From Mangifera indica (Eukaryota > Streptophyta > Magnoliopsida > Sapindales > Anacardiaceae), in the NCBI RefSeq assembly GCF_011075055.1, contig NC_058146.1:5332001-5396000 (forward strand): a stretch of DNA of 64,000 nt. Reading direction: 5' to 3'. Below, in pieces: positions 51,189-63,287 of the stretch (the first letter of the stretch is position 1; each line of letters begins with the position of its first letter). Below the pieces are notes generated by a model that saw only the letters and a list, made by a program, of their open reading frames with translations, searched no databases and had not been told where the DNA came from. A program made the position numbers and the translations under genes.

Positions 51189-52014
51189 ATATGAGGTCTT
51201 TGATTCAATTAATAACGAATTTTTTTTATTTTTTATATTGATTGAGTGAAACCCTTTTTTTTTTCCTATCTAACCAGAAGGTTCGAATGGTTCAATCTTG
51301 TCCAAAACATTTTAACTCCAAAAACGATTTTTAAATAAATTAGTGAATCCTAATTTAACTAGTTAAACCAGTCAATCCAATTCAATTTTCAAAACTATGT
51401 TTTCTACTCCAACATTATTTAAAATCATGGACAAAGTAGATAATTGATAACCTTTTCAAATCTTAAGGAAGGCTATTAATGATTTCTCATATATATAATT
51501 GCAGAATTTAGAATATTAATCTCCAACAATTAATCTGGACATTTGAACAGTACCATTTTCTCTTCAATTTGCAACTTTGCAGGTCTTTCAAACTCCAGCA
51601 ATTTCATATAGATGGTGTATTTTATTTTTCAGAAAATGTTGTTTTGGGACCCAAATACACGGCTTCAGTCCATAGTATGCATCCTTTACCACTACCAAGA
51701 AAGTTACAGACCATTTGCTGGACAATTGTGCATGAAGATAACTTGACGTAGTCAACATATTCTGCTTAAACCAATTACAATGGGCATTTAATCTTATGAG
51801 ATTTTGTCATTTGGGATGTCTAAAGGAATCAGAAATATCTTATTACAATTTTTTTCTTGTAAAATTATGCATCTTTTTTGTTTCTTCCTCAATACAAAAG
51901 TATGTCTTTGGTTACAGCATCTAATAATATAAGCCTTACTTTTGACATTTCTTCCCCCTAAGATTCTCACCTTTACTTCCAACTCAATGATAATGGAGTC
52001 TTTAAATATGAATC
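51189..52014. other. Upstream region of the 517-residue protein gene
   Basis: AT-rich; an apparent leader lies close to 52015. No promoter element is strong enough to call. Nearby minus-strand frames are not protein-like. Confidence 0.35.
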
Positions 52015-54372
52015 ATGTTTGATGAAGTTCTTGCAGAGAGAAGGATTCAAAGAAATCAAGAAGCTTTCATGGCTGTGGCTACTCCTTGTTTCTATCCTGA
52101 TGTATTTGAATGGGTTCAAAATCTTCCACCAATTTCTCAATGGAAAGCCAATTCCATGTCCATATGCATATGTTCCACAACTTCTCTTCAGCCATCTCTC
52201 AATCTTTCTGTAGCCAAAAGCCTTGAATCCCCATCTCTCTCTTTCTCCATAATTGCAGATTATAGCTACTCCATATCTCTCTGGACCTCGAAACCATTCA
52301 AAATCAGCTCGAAATCGACTAGTTTACTCAATGAAAATGCCATTTCTGATCTTCTGATCAACTTCATAGAAGATGTTCTTAAATATGCCCCAAACAAGTT
52401 ATGTAACTTGTCGCTCAAGCTTCCAAAACTAGACTCCATCTCCAACTTTAAAGACATTTTCAATTTCGCCTTCTTCACTCTTTCGCTTCTTGTGTGCATC
52501 TATGAAGTTCCTGCTGGTCTCCGCTCAGGATGTTTGATTTCTCTCAAGAATCAACTGACTGGTTGCCAATCGAGAGTGGCATCAAGGCAGCTCATGAAGC
52601 ACTTGGGCTCTAACTTGGAAGAGCAGTGGATGAGGTCTCTGAATCTTGCGATTACTAATTGGATCGTGGAGCTCCAAGCCGCCCACCGCCTACTTAAAAC
52701 ACCATCCCCGCTTTTTTCCTATGCATTATCCCAGTTTGGGTTGTGGAAAGTTCATTTGTATTGTCCTGTCATCGCCATGGATGTCGAAAGCTCCAGCAAC
52801 CCTTTAACCGATGAGCGACTTCTCTTCTCCCTCAACTACCACCAGCTTGAAGGTGTCATCCAGTTCAACTACAATGTCACCATTGAAGACAGATGGGTGA
52901 AGTTGATGATCAACACAGATAACATAAGGTACTTGCTTTTTCCCATTCATAGTTCTTCTCTCGTAGATGCTTGACAATGTTTTGTAAGACTCAATTTACA
53001 TGAACAATCATAAAAATCATGTACTCTTTATTTCACAGGATTTATACATATAGTAGAAAATACTATATTAAAATTTTAGAGCTACAAAAATACCCGGTAT
53101 ACTATGCAATACGAAAATATAGAGTTTTTGAAATTATTTATATCGGAGTGATTGATTTTCAGCTTCTAAAACCTTTATGAATAATAACTTTCAATTAGTA
53201 AAATTATATTTTATTAGTTTTGGAATGAGAATTTAGTAATGGACTTTTATCAAAAAGCCAATAAACATTAAAGACCTTATTAATATTATATACTCAAATC
53301 ATAATTTTTAAATGTATTTAACTTATTTTTATTGATTATTTAAACTCATTTGTAAAATATTGTTGGATTATTCGATTAAGATCATACTTAGCACACCATG
53401 TAATACAAAACCATATGGCTCCCAAAATTATTTGTATCAAAGTAATTGGTCTCCTATTCTATATTCTATTGGTTTCCAAGTGAGAGCTAACACATATATA
53501 ATAGGGTAATGAATCTCTATAAAATGTTTAATAAATTTTAAGATTCATATTAATACTATCTACTTAGATCATAACTTTTAAGTATATTAAATTTATTTTT
53601 ATTGATCATTTAAATTTATCTGTAAACTGTTATAAAACTATTTAATTATCCGATTTTATTAAATCAAAATCACAATTAATATTAACCTACATTAGAAAAT
53701 TTTCTAACATGTTTCTCTTTCAATGCTAATAGGTGTGATATTGTCCAACTTGTGAATGATAATCTGATGAATGAAAGGGGAGTTGGAGTGGATGAAAAAC
53801 ATTTTCCTTCAAGGATATCTTTGCATGTAACTCCAACTCTTCAAACCAGCATAATTAGTGTTTCAGTTAGCAAATCTTCAGATAATCCTCCAGTAGAGAT
53901 TGGGCTTGAGAAAACCATGGAAGGTTCATTTGATCCACCCAACTCTTTCTTGGGGCTCAAGGTATCTACTGGAGAGACCATGACAATGAGTTTGAGGCCT
54001 TGGAAATTTGAACAATCTGTGTATGGCTATAGTGCAATTTTGAACTGGTTTCTTCATGACAGCAATGATGGAAAAGAGGTAATCTCCTCCAAGCCATCGA
54101 AATTCACTTTGCTCAACCCCAAGGCCTGGTTCAAAGACAGATACACCAGTGCTCACCGGCCGTTCACCAGGCAAGGCGGCGTAGTCTTTGCCGGAGATGA
54201 ATATGGAGAAAAAGTGTGGTGGAAGATTGACAAAAATGCTATTGGAAGAACAATGGCATGGGAGATTAGAGGGTTGATTTGGTTAACTTATTTGCCCAAT
54301 AAGCATAGAACATTTTACAATGAGACTAGAAGGTTGGAATTCAGAGAAATTCTGCACCTTAAAATTGCTTAG
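52015..54372 (+). CDS. Plant-specific protein of unknown function, two exons
   Basis: Exon 1 52015-52928, exon 2 53733-54372. The split codon AG|G (Arg) at NIR-CDIVQ joins in phase and gives 517 residues. The family looks conserved in angiosperms but I cannot name a domain. Distinct stretches: DVFEWVQNLPPISQWKANSM near the start, LEEQWMRSLNLAITNWIVEL (about 200-219), the YCPVIAMDVE and LLFSLNYHQLEGVIQFNY segments, then exon 2 with FPSRISLHVTPTLQTS, SFDPPNSFLGLKVS, MSLRPWKFEQSVYGYS, WFLHDSNDGKEV, WFKDRYTSAHRPFTRQGGVV, FAGDEYGEKVWWKID and RTFYNETRRLEFREIL. No signal peptide or membrane span is evident. The beta-rich second half suggests a globular domain. The first in-frame ATG is used; ATG 52069 (MAVATPCFYPDVFEW) may be the true start, since the first 18 residues look non-conserved. 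Confidence 0.88.
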
Positions 54373-54661
54373 TTGATCAAATACAACCTTATTGTATGTT
54401 TTCAGAATTGCTTCAATTTCTAAATATTTCATACTGTATATAAGAATCATATTTGATAATAATATTACATGTTATTTGTTGAATATAATAGTTGTTATGC
54501 TGATAATTAAAAATACTTTTTACGTTATATTTTGTTAAGACAATTTTAATATATGATCATTTTCGGGTGAGTAATTTATGTTTGCGGAAATACTTGAAAA
54601 TAAAATAAAATTACGGAAATAAACACTAAAATTTGTTGAAATGACTTCATTTAGTAAAATC

Positions 54662-54890
54662 ATGGATGGCAACAGAGATGGGGAACAGGGGATCTTTTTA
54701 TAGCGTTAAAAAGTTAAATTATCATATTTTAATAATTATTACACTTTTTATAATTATTTTATCATTCAAATTAACAAAAATATAAAATATTACTTTATAT
54801 ATCAAATTTGCATCGAATATTCTCTTTCTCACCTGCTTCCTCTTCTTCTTGAGTGTTTTTGATTGAACCCCACCATTGCCATTAAGATTT
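54662..54890. mobile_element. Possible hAT-like remnant beside the MULE
   Basis: TGGATGGCAACAGAGATGGGG (54663-54683) resembles the hAT terminus at 1439. CCCCACCATTGCCATTA (about 54869-54885) is its approximate inverse. The flanks do not give a convincing 8 bp duplication. If real, the MULE at 54891 inserted at its right edge. Confidence 0.3.
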
Positions 54891-55199
54891 GGGAAATTAT
54901 CAAAAATGGCCAAAATACCCTCCCATTAAGCAAAAATGCCCAAAGTCACTATTTTTAAGCAAAAATACCCAAATTCACTATTTCCAAGCAAAAATGTCCA
55001 TGACTTTTTTTAAAATGTCAAAATTACCTTTCTCTTCATTTATATAAACCTCCTCACTCACTAGAAGGGGTTAAATGAAATTTTATTAAAATTAGGAGGT
55101 ATTGCGATATTAAACATTGTAAGAGCATTATAAATTTCTCAATGAAATTTTAGGAATAGATAAATGAAGGGTCAAACGAAATATTATTAAAATTTGGGG

Positions 55200-56000
55200 G
55201 GCATTTTGATAAATCGATTCGTATTTTTTAGATTTCCGAAGAAATTTTTCGATTGTTGCTATTCTAGGGTTTTTCAACTTTTAGAATTCGAATTTTAGTT
55301 CCGTTTTTTCGAATTTCACCTTTTACGAGATATCGATTCGTATTTTTCAGATTTCTAAATAATTTTTCGATTGTTGTCATTATAAGGTTTTTCAACTTTT
55401 AGAATTTGTATTTCATTTCCGTTTTTTGGAATTTCACCGTTTTACAATAGATCGACTCGTATTTTTCAGATTTTCGAAGAATTTTTTGATTGTTTCCATT
55501 CTAGGGTTTTTCAACTTTTAGAATTCGAATTTTAGTTACGTTTTTTCGAATTTTACTGTTTTACGAGATATCGACTCTTATTTTTCAAATTTTTGAAGAA
55601 TTTTTCGATTGTTGCCATTCTAGGGTTTTTCAACTTTTAGAATTTGAATTTTAGTTCTGTTTTTTCGAATTTCACCGTTTTACGAGATATCGACTTGTAT
55701 TAATTTTTCGATTGTTGCCATTCTAGGGTTTTTCAATTTTTAGAATTCGAATTTCAGTTCTGTTTTTTGAATTTCACCGTTTTACGATAGATCGACTCGT
55801 ATTTTACAGATTTCTGAAGAATTTTTTGATTGTTGTCATTCTAGGGTTTTTTAACTTTTAGAATTCGAATTTCAGTTCCGTTTTTTCAAATTTCACCATT
55901 TTACGATAGATCGACCCATATTTTTTCTGATTTTCGAAGAATTTTTCGATTGTTATCATTCTAGGGTTTTTCAACTTTTAGAATTCGAATTTCAACATAT
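55200..56000 (+). repeat. Forward array of ~118 bp repeats inside the MULE
   Basis: About seven units marked by the core TTTTTCGATTGTTG near 55247, 55362, 55480, 55597, 55703, 55822 and 55937. The spacing is mostly 115-119 bp, with one shorter. Each unit also has CTAGGGTTTTTCAACTTTTA, GAATTCGAATTT, and ATCGACTCGTATTTTTCAGA. Units differ by scattered substitutions. Confidence 0.9.
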
Positions 56001-56095
56001 GCACGACATATCACATCTGGTCGAAAGTGTCTGGACTCATCGGGGATTCGCAGCTCGCCGCCAACCCGTTTTCTTTTGCGAGAATTATCCTACAC
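56000..56095 (-). other. Possible captured exon between the MULE arrays
   Basis: On the minus strand an acceptor-like TTTGTGTAG is followed by an open frame DNSRKRKRVGGELRIPDE then SRHFRPDVICRAYV. Base composition is far richer in GC than the arrays around it. MULEs that carry host gene fragments (Pack-MULEs) are well known. The source protein was not recognised. Confidence 0.4.
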
Positions 56096-56239
56096 AAATT
56101 TTAAAAATTCGTTAAACATTCAAAAAAACAAATTTGTAAACAAATGTATTCATGAAAAAAACATAAAAAGAAGAAAAATACAAAACAATCAAAAAGGAAA
56201 TGACAAAACTTAACAAATAAGATTGTTCGAATTCTAGAC

Positions 56240-57530
56240 GTTGAAATACCTTAAAATGTCAATAATTGATCAAAATCTAGAAAATACGAGTCGATATAGC
56301 CAAAAACGGTGAAATATGGAAAAACTTCAATAAAATGTGATTTCTATAAGTTAAAATATCATAGAATGTTAACAATCGAAAAATCGATCGAAAATAAGAA
56401 AATATGAGTTGATATATCTTGAAATGATGAAAATCGAAAAAACAGAATTGAAATTCGAATTTTAAAAGTTGAAATACCCTAGAATGACAATAATTAAAAA
56501 ATTCTTCAGAAATTTAAAAAATACGAGTTGATATATTGTAAAACGGTGAAATTTGAAAAAACAGAACTGAAATTCGAATTCTAAAAGTTGAAAAACCCTA
56601 GAATGACAATAATCAAAAAATTCTTCAGAAATCTGAAAAATACGAGTCGATATATCGTAAAACTGTGAAATTCGAAAAAACGAAACTGAAATTCGAATTC
56701 TAAAAGTTGAAAAACCCTAGAATGACAACGATCAAAAAATTCTACAAAAATCTGAAAAATATGAGTCGATCTATCGTAAAATGGTGAAATTTGAAAAAAC
56801 AAAACTGAAATTTGAATTCTAAAAGTTGAAAAACCCTAGAATGACAACAATCGAAAAATTCTTCAGAAATCTGAAAAATACGAGTCGATCTATCGTTAAA
56901 CGGTGAAATTCAAAAAAACAGAACTGAAATTCGAATTCTAAAAGTTGAAAAACCCTAGAATGACAACAATCGAAAAATTCTTAGGAAATCTGAAAAATAC
57001 GAGTCAATCTATCGTAAAACAGTGAAATTCAAAAAAACGAAACTGAAATTCAAATTCTAAAAGTTAAAAACCCTAAAATGGCAATAATCGAAAAATTCTT
57101 TGAAAATCTAAAAAATACGAGTCGATATATCGTAAAACGGTGAAATTCGAAAAAATGAAACTGAAATTCGAATTCTAAAAGTTGAAAAACCCTAGAATGG
57201 CAACAATCGAAAAATTCTTCGAAAATCTAAAAAATACGAGTCGATATCTCGTAAAACGGTGAAATTCGAAAAAACGGAACTGAAATTCAAATTCTAAAAG
57301 TTGAAAAATCCTAGAATGACAACAATAAAAAAATTCTTCGAACATCTGAAAAATACGAGTTGATATATCGTAAAACGGTGAAATTCGAAAAAACGGAACT
57401 AAAATTCAAATTCTAAAAGTTGAAAAACCCTAAAATAGCAACAATGAAAAAATTCTTCGGAAATCTGAAAAATACGAGTCGATCTATCATAAAACGGTGA
57501 AATTTGAAAAAACAAAAATGAAATTCAAAA
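56240..57530 (-). repeat. Reverse array of the same ~118 bp repeat
   Basis: About ten units in inverted orientation relative to the forward array. They are marked by CCCTAGAATGACAA or variants at roughly 118-120 bp steps (near 56359, 56478, 56598, 56716, 56834, 56952, 57071, 57189, 57308, 57428). Together the arrays form an inverted repeat with arms of about 0.8 kb separated by about 240 bp. Frames open within the array (for example 56581-56802) are repeat translations, not genes. Confidence 0.9.
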
Positions 57531-58453
57531 ACACGAATCAATATATCCTATAAATGAAAAAATTGAAATATTGAGTTGAAATTACGTTATTACATCATAA
57601 ATTGTGCCAAAAGCTCCAAAATTCAAAAAATCGAATCTCAAATTTGAAAATTACATATGGAAAAACCCTAAAACAAAAAAAAAAAGATATAAAATTCGAA
57701 AACTACACGATCAGAAATCCTAGATAACAAAATTCTCAATTTACCCCCTCATGAAAATTCCTTTTTAAAACAGGTCAACTGTTATATGGTAAATTTCAGA
57801 AAAACTTGTTGTGTTCTAAGGAATCTCCCCGGCTCCCTAATATTTTAACAAAGCTATTTTACCCCCCTAACCCACGATCAATGTCTGCTGACCGTGGGAG
57901 AAATCGTTTGACCGTGGGAAATACTGTTCCCACGGTCGGATTGCCAATCCTTCGGCAGCCATTTGCAGCCAAAATTTGGTTGTTTTGGCCAAAATTTTTT
58001 CATAAATCAAATCTGCACGTTATATAACACAAAACCCCTCAATCAATTCAACGAAAATAACCAAGAATCAAAACATTTTAAGCATTGTTCAAATCGAAAC
58101 CTTAAATTTTCAAACCTCAAAATCTCAATCAAATCTCAATAATATGAACAATAACTTGATTCAAACAAGATTATAGAAGATATAATAACCTCCTTTGTCA
58201 TTTGCGGTTACCGGAAAGCAAGAAAATCGATGAAAATCTGGTCGACCGTGGGATGCACGTGGGAAAGTGGGAAATTTTGAATTTTCTTTGAATTTACACA
58301 GTGAAATGACCGTGGGAAGTAAGAAATTTGCTGTGTTTATATATGAGGGCAGTTTCGTCATTTCACAAAATTTGGACATTTTTGCTTAAACCTGAATATT
58401 TTGGGCAATTTTCTTAGACCCCCTAAATTTTGGCTATTTTTTATAATTTCCTC

Positions 58454-60112
58454 TTAAGATTTCACCCCTTACCTCGATAAACCTTCCAAAAATTAAATAA
58501 ATAAAGCTATTCATTCTCAAAATCTTCACTCCATATTGTAGTTTCTTTGATGTTAGAGTATCAACCGCAGTAGCTAGAACTTACACTATTGTCCTCACCA
58601 ATGAGAAGAAACGACTTCTTTGCTGACAAGAAGTAATGACTTCTGCAATGTTGGAAGCTATGATTTCTTTGCTGAAGAGAAAAAATTATAAATTTTCAAA
58701 CTTGAAAAGATGTCCATCTATCATGTTTAAAGCGTTATACTGTGATGCATAAAAGGTTTACTTAATTATTTTTTTCAAAATTTTTTATGGTAAAATTACT
58801 ATTTTGCATGTATAATATTCCTTTTTTTTTTTTTAAATAGAGTTTAAGTGAAAAATATGATTTATACCATCAAGAAATAAAAAACTATTTTTGGGTTAAA
58901 CTTTGAGTGGACAAATGTAATTCACCCTGTCCCAAACGATTTCGTATTTGTATATTTCTCATTTTGACCCTAAAAATAGTAGCCATCAATTTGGTGCAGT
59001 TAGACCAAATTGTACATTTTCTAGTGAAATTCAAGTTAACATATATTCGAAAAGGTTTGATTAGTGGCCAAAATCATAACTATAGTGCAATTATACCATG
59101 TTGTATTTCGTCTAATGCGATTTTGATTAGATCATACCATTTTTGCGTGATTTAGTTTGAATCATGTTATAAAAGAATGTCATCTGATTGTTAGAATCAC
59201 ACAACGCTAATCTCTTTGGGTGCAATTTAACGTTAAGTAAATTTTTATTTTAAGAAATTGAAATGACTTTTATAGTAATCTACCCATAGCGTGGAAACTA
59301 GATTCATTTGTTGACGAGTAAAGAAATCAAACCCTAGATTGACGTGAATCGCAATTAGATAGGAGAGGATTGAGAGAACCGGAAGGTTAAGGAATTTTGG
59401 AGAGATAGGGTGAAATTTTAATAAAGTGAAAATTCCGTATTTATAAAGTTAACACAACCAGTTTTTCAGTTAAGTGGAAAAATTACATACAAGTCCCTAA
59501 CTGTGAGCCACCATGTTGAGGATAACACTTTTTGCACATAACCCAAGTGCCGTACAGTTTAAAAACTATTCCTTTGACCCCTCAGAGATACTAACATTCC
59601 CCCGAAAATCAGACCTCCGCCAGGTCTGAACACTTCCCACATCTCAACCAAGTGCTATAAAGTTCGTAAACTATTCCTTTCACCCAAGTATTACTTATTT
59701 ACTCGGAGTTTGTAATTTAAGATTCTACGGATGGGAATCATTAATTTACTCTTTTTTTTTAAATAATTCTTATACATCCAAATGTGTGATGAACTCATTT
59801 TGTATGATAATTACAAATCAGGAGAGATAATTATATTACTAAATCGTAATTACCGTAATTAAACAAGAGAGGGGAAGCGGCCAAGTGGATGGGGACAGAG
59901 ACAAATAAGTAAACTCCACTCGGCCCACACGCGAGAAACAAGCTGTTAGAAAAATTGAAAACCCAAGCGGTGATGAAACCAAGGCAGAGGGGACGGAGAT
60001 TTCGAGGGAAACCATTTCATTCTTCTTCATTAGCTAAGCCTAAGCTTCACCTCTACCAAACTCATAAGTCTATCTCTTGACTCTCGCTCTCTCATAATTT
60101 CATCTTCTTTCG
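58454..60112. other. Spacer and BADC promoter
   Basis: Contains an imperfect duplication of about 37 bp (59544-59580 and 59648-59685, AGTGC..AAACTATTCCTTT). Between the copies lies a perfect 8 bp stem TCAGACCT-CCGCC-AGGTCTGA (59609-59629). No gene seen. A minus-strand frame at 59839-60030 overlaps the BADC upstream region and is not protein-like. Confidence 0.4.
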
Positions 60113-63100
60113 ATGGAGTCCTCCGCCACTCTTCGATCCTTCAACTGTAAGCTCCTCCTTTCATTCTGATCGATCTCACGTGCATTATGCATCTGGAAAT
60201 TAAAGTTAATTGAAGTTTCGTTTTCGTTTATGTGAAGTGGAGGCGAAGTAGATTTAGAAGTTTTGCTTTGACGAAATGGCATTACAGCTACTTTCCATTA
60301 TTTTTCTTGAATTTTTGTTTCTAGGTTATGTTTTCTTTTTTTTTTTTTTTTTATCGTTTAATTTTCCTCTTTCTGTGGCGGTTGAGTTTCTATCATATTA
60401 TCAGTGAGAGGTTATATTTGTGGAAACATTTTAGTGGGATTCTTTGGAGAATAAATTTTATGAAGCATGAATTTGTTTGTTTCACTTTTGGTGAGTTATG
60501 TTTTAGCAAATGTTTTTTAATGTATTTTTTTCTCGATTCTTCTATTTTGTTATGCTGTTGAATTTATACTAGATCAGTAGCGAAAGGTTAATTGTTTATT
60601 ATGTGAGAACTGACAGACACATCAAATATGTGTAATTCTTCTTGCATTTTATGATTTTTAGTGTGAACAAGCCGAGCATGATTGATGTTTGATATGCGAT
60701 CTGATAATTAGACGCTATTTTGGATTCTAGATTCTATAGGTACCATTCCACACGTGGGATCGCTACTTGAAAGGCCTGGAATGGTGTCTGTTCAAAGTAG
60801 TTGCTGGCATGGCTTGAGTAAATTTCACAAACTCATTGCTTCTCCAGTGAAGCGATACAGGACAGTTGTATCGGGAGCAAAGACTTCTGAAGCTACTGTA
60901 GCAGCCAAGTCTGAAGGTGAGTTTCATAGTTTAAGTACTGTTCCATTGTGATGGTGTTAAAAGACTTATCCTCAATTGGTAATTTCAGGGCCGGTATTGT
61001 TAGAAATGTAGTTTCCATAGAGGTGAATTTTATAGTCAAAATGTTTAATATGGTGCATATGTGCTGCTACCGGTGATTAGGTTCATGCATGATACAACAT
61101 AGGATGCTGAATTAATCATTTGTCACTGATTTTTAAATAGATCACTTGTCAAATCTAGAAGAGAAAGCCAGTGTCTGATGTATTTAAATTTAATTTAAGT
61201 TCTTTTTCTTTTTTTTTTCCATCCATTTGGCAATCCACTTATCAATGAAGGATCTGTTTTTATGTGAGGAAGTGCTGAACTCATGTTTGATTGCAATGGA
61301 ATGAATGTTATGTAGAGAAACTATGCTTGCATTTGGGTTCTTATTCTGTATGCTAATCAGTTATAGGCAGGTGTGAGAATTACTTTACATATATGTCTTT
61401 CTGAATGTGATGTGTGAACTAATAATCAGCTCTTTATTTGGCTTTGTCATAATTATGATGAGGCAGTTTCATCTGGGAGTGCTACTCAAAGCTCTTTAGA
61501 GAAGAATACCCTGAGGAATGCAACCTTCCCAAGTGCAGTTGAGGTGAGTGGTTTTCTTTTTTTTTAAGCCCTATGTTTGCATGCAATTCTTAGTCCTTTT
61601 TGTTGCATGTTAACTACATATCTCTGCTTCTCCTTTCCATGTGCTCTACAGTTATTTCATATAAATTGATTGTGTTCATGTGTTGAGGTTATGCATTTCA
61701 ATATGAGATGAAAGCCTTGAAATTTTCCTCTGTCCTGGAGCACATTTCATTTCTTCTTTTTTGAATTGAACTTCATTCACTCAAGAGTTTAAAGAAATTT
61801 ATGAAATGATAATACATTTTGCTAACTTGACATTAATCTGCATTTCTTGCAACTTTTTCTTGGGATCTGAAATATAACTAGCATACTTATTGTTTGCGCA
61901 TTACCAGGCATTGGTGTTGGAGGTCTGTGATGAGACAGAGGTTGCTGAGCTGAAACTGAAGGTACAATTCTGAACTTCCTCTTTCTTTGAAAGAAAAAGG
62001 GAAAATTACTGGCACTGCACTGAACACCTGCATAATTATGACGAAAGCCTTTTTCCCTTTATTTCATTGGAGAAATTGTGAGTATCTATGTTACTTTATG
62101 ATAGGTTGGGGACTTTGAAATGCATATGAAGCGAAATGTTGGAGCCACTAAAGTTCCTATGTCAAACATTTCACCAACTACAGCACCACCTATTCCATCT
62201 AAACCTATGGATGTATCAGCACCTGCAGCAACACCACCAGCACCAAAACCCTCCAAAGAAAAAACCAGTCCTTTTGCTAATGTGTCCTTTGGAAAGTCAC
62301 CCAAATTAGTAGCCTTTGAGGCTTCTGGACCCAATGGTTATGTTCTAGTATCTTCTCCAACGGTACATGTTTCTAGATAGTAAAGCCCACTTTAAAATAT
62401 TTTGGAACAATGTTTTCCATGTAATTTATGTAATTTCTTCTTTGGCAGGTTGGTTCATTCCGAAGGAACAGAACAGTGAAAGGAAAGAAGCAACCTCCCA
62501 TCTGTAAAGAGGTATCTTGGCTTCACGTTAGTTCTTGCTTTTACTCCATTGTGCTTTTCATTAATTGATCTTGTTCACAACCGATGATTGAAGTTTATAA
62601 ATTCATAATATTTTTCACCTTCAAGATCTCTATGGAGTTAATGCAACTTTTATCATCAGTTTCATATTAAAGGCTAAAGTTATTATTGAAATTTAATTTC
62701 GTGATCCAAACATGAACTTTCAGGCTGCATTATGTATTACTATCATAAGTACTTAGATTCAATTTGCTTTCCATTGTATTTTGAATTAACTATCGCAAAC
62801 TATTCAGGGTGATGTAATTAAAGAGGGACAAATAATAGGATACTTGGATCAATTTGGCACTGAACTTCCTGTGAAGGTGAGTTTACCTTTCTGACTTCAC
62901 AATTCCAAATTATTTCCTCTCATAATAGATGTCTCATGATATTATGTGTACTTGGTTTGTTGAGCAGTCAGACGTGGCTGGAGAAGTATTGAAGCTCCTA
63001 TTCAATGATGGAGGTATAACATTTGTCATCTCTTTGTTATTATCATGATCACATTCTGAAGTCTTGAGTCACTTACTATGGAGTATAACTATGCACTTTT

Positions 63101-63287
63101 GATTAGAAACCATACAAATCATTTGCCTATGGACGCTGACATGTGAAATAGCCAATATTGGCAAATTGTGCAGATCCGGCAATGAAGCTCTTGTAGTTAC
63201 CTAATTTTTACTTTGTATGTTACAGAGGCTGTTGGTTACGGAGATCCTCTCGTTGCCGTCTTGCCATCGTTTCATGGTATTGAGTAA
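60113..63287 (+). CDS. BADC: biotin/lipoyl attachment domain-containing protein (inactive BCCP homologue)
   Basis: Exons: 60113-60146, 60740-60916, 61467-61543, 61908-61961, 62105-62362, 62449-62511, 62808-62876, 62968-63013, 63226-63287. All have GT-AG borders and joined phases, giving 279 residues. The N-terminus (MESSATLRSFN, then basic/Ser-rich GLSKFHKLIASPVKRYRTVV) is a likely plastid transit peptide. A middle segment ALVLEVCDETEVAELKLKVG is followed by a Pro/Ala-rich linker (about 135-165). The C-terminal biotinyl-type domain spans about 184-279 (SPTVGSFRRNRTVKGKKQPP, GDVIKEGQIIGYLDQFGTEL, GEAVGYGDPLVAVLPSF). In true BCCP an AMKM box holds the biotinylated Lys. Here it is LDQFG (234-238), so no biotin can attach. 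Known role in Arabidopsis: BADC1-3 replace BCCP in heteromeric acetyl-CoA carboxylase and lower fatty acid synthesis. Confidence 0.93.

Larger units (their letters stand above)
54891..58453. mobile_element. 3.56 kb MULE carrying inverted tandem arrays
   Basis: Termini GGGAAATTATCAAAAATGGC and (reverse complement of the right end) GAGGAAATTATAAAAAATAG match over about 26 bp, followed by looser GCAAAAATGTCC-type repeats inside both ends. A perfect 9 bp duplication TTAAGATTT occurs at 54882-54890 and 58454-58462. Terminal sequence and duplication length identify a Mutator-like element. There is no transposase. The interior comprises a forward array (about 55200-56000), a short unique spacer with a possible captured exon (56000-56100), a reverse array (about 56240-57530) and a right subterminal zone with repeated GACCGTGGGA motifs (57870-58317). 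Non-autonomous; mobility would need a MuDR-like transposase in trans. Confidence 0.88.

Noticed and set aside
56581..56802. Minus-strand frame rich in Phe and Arg
   Set aside because: Translation of two units of the MULE tandem array.
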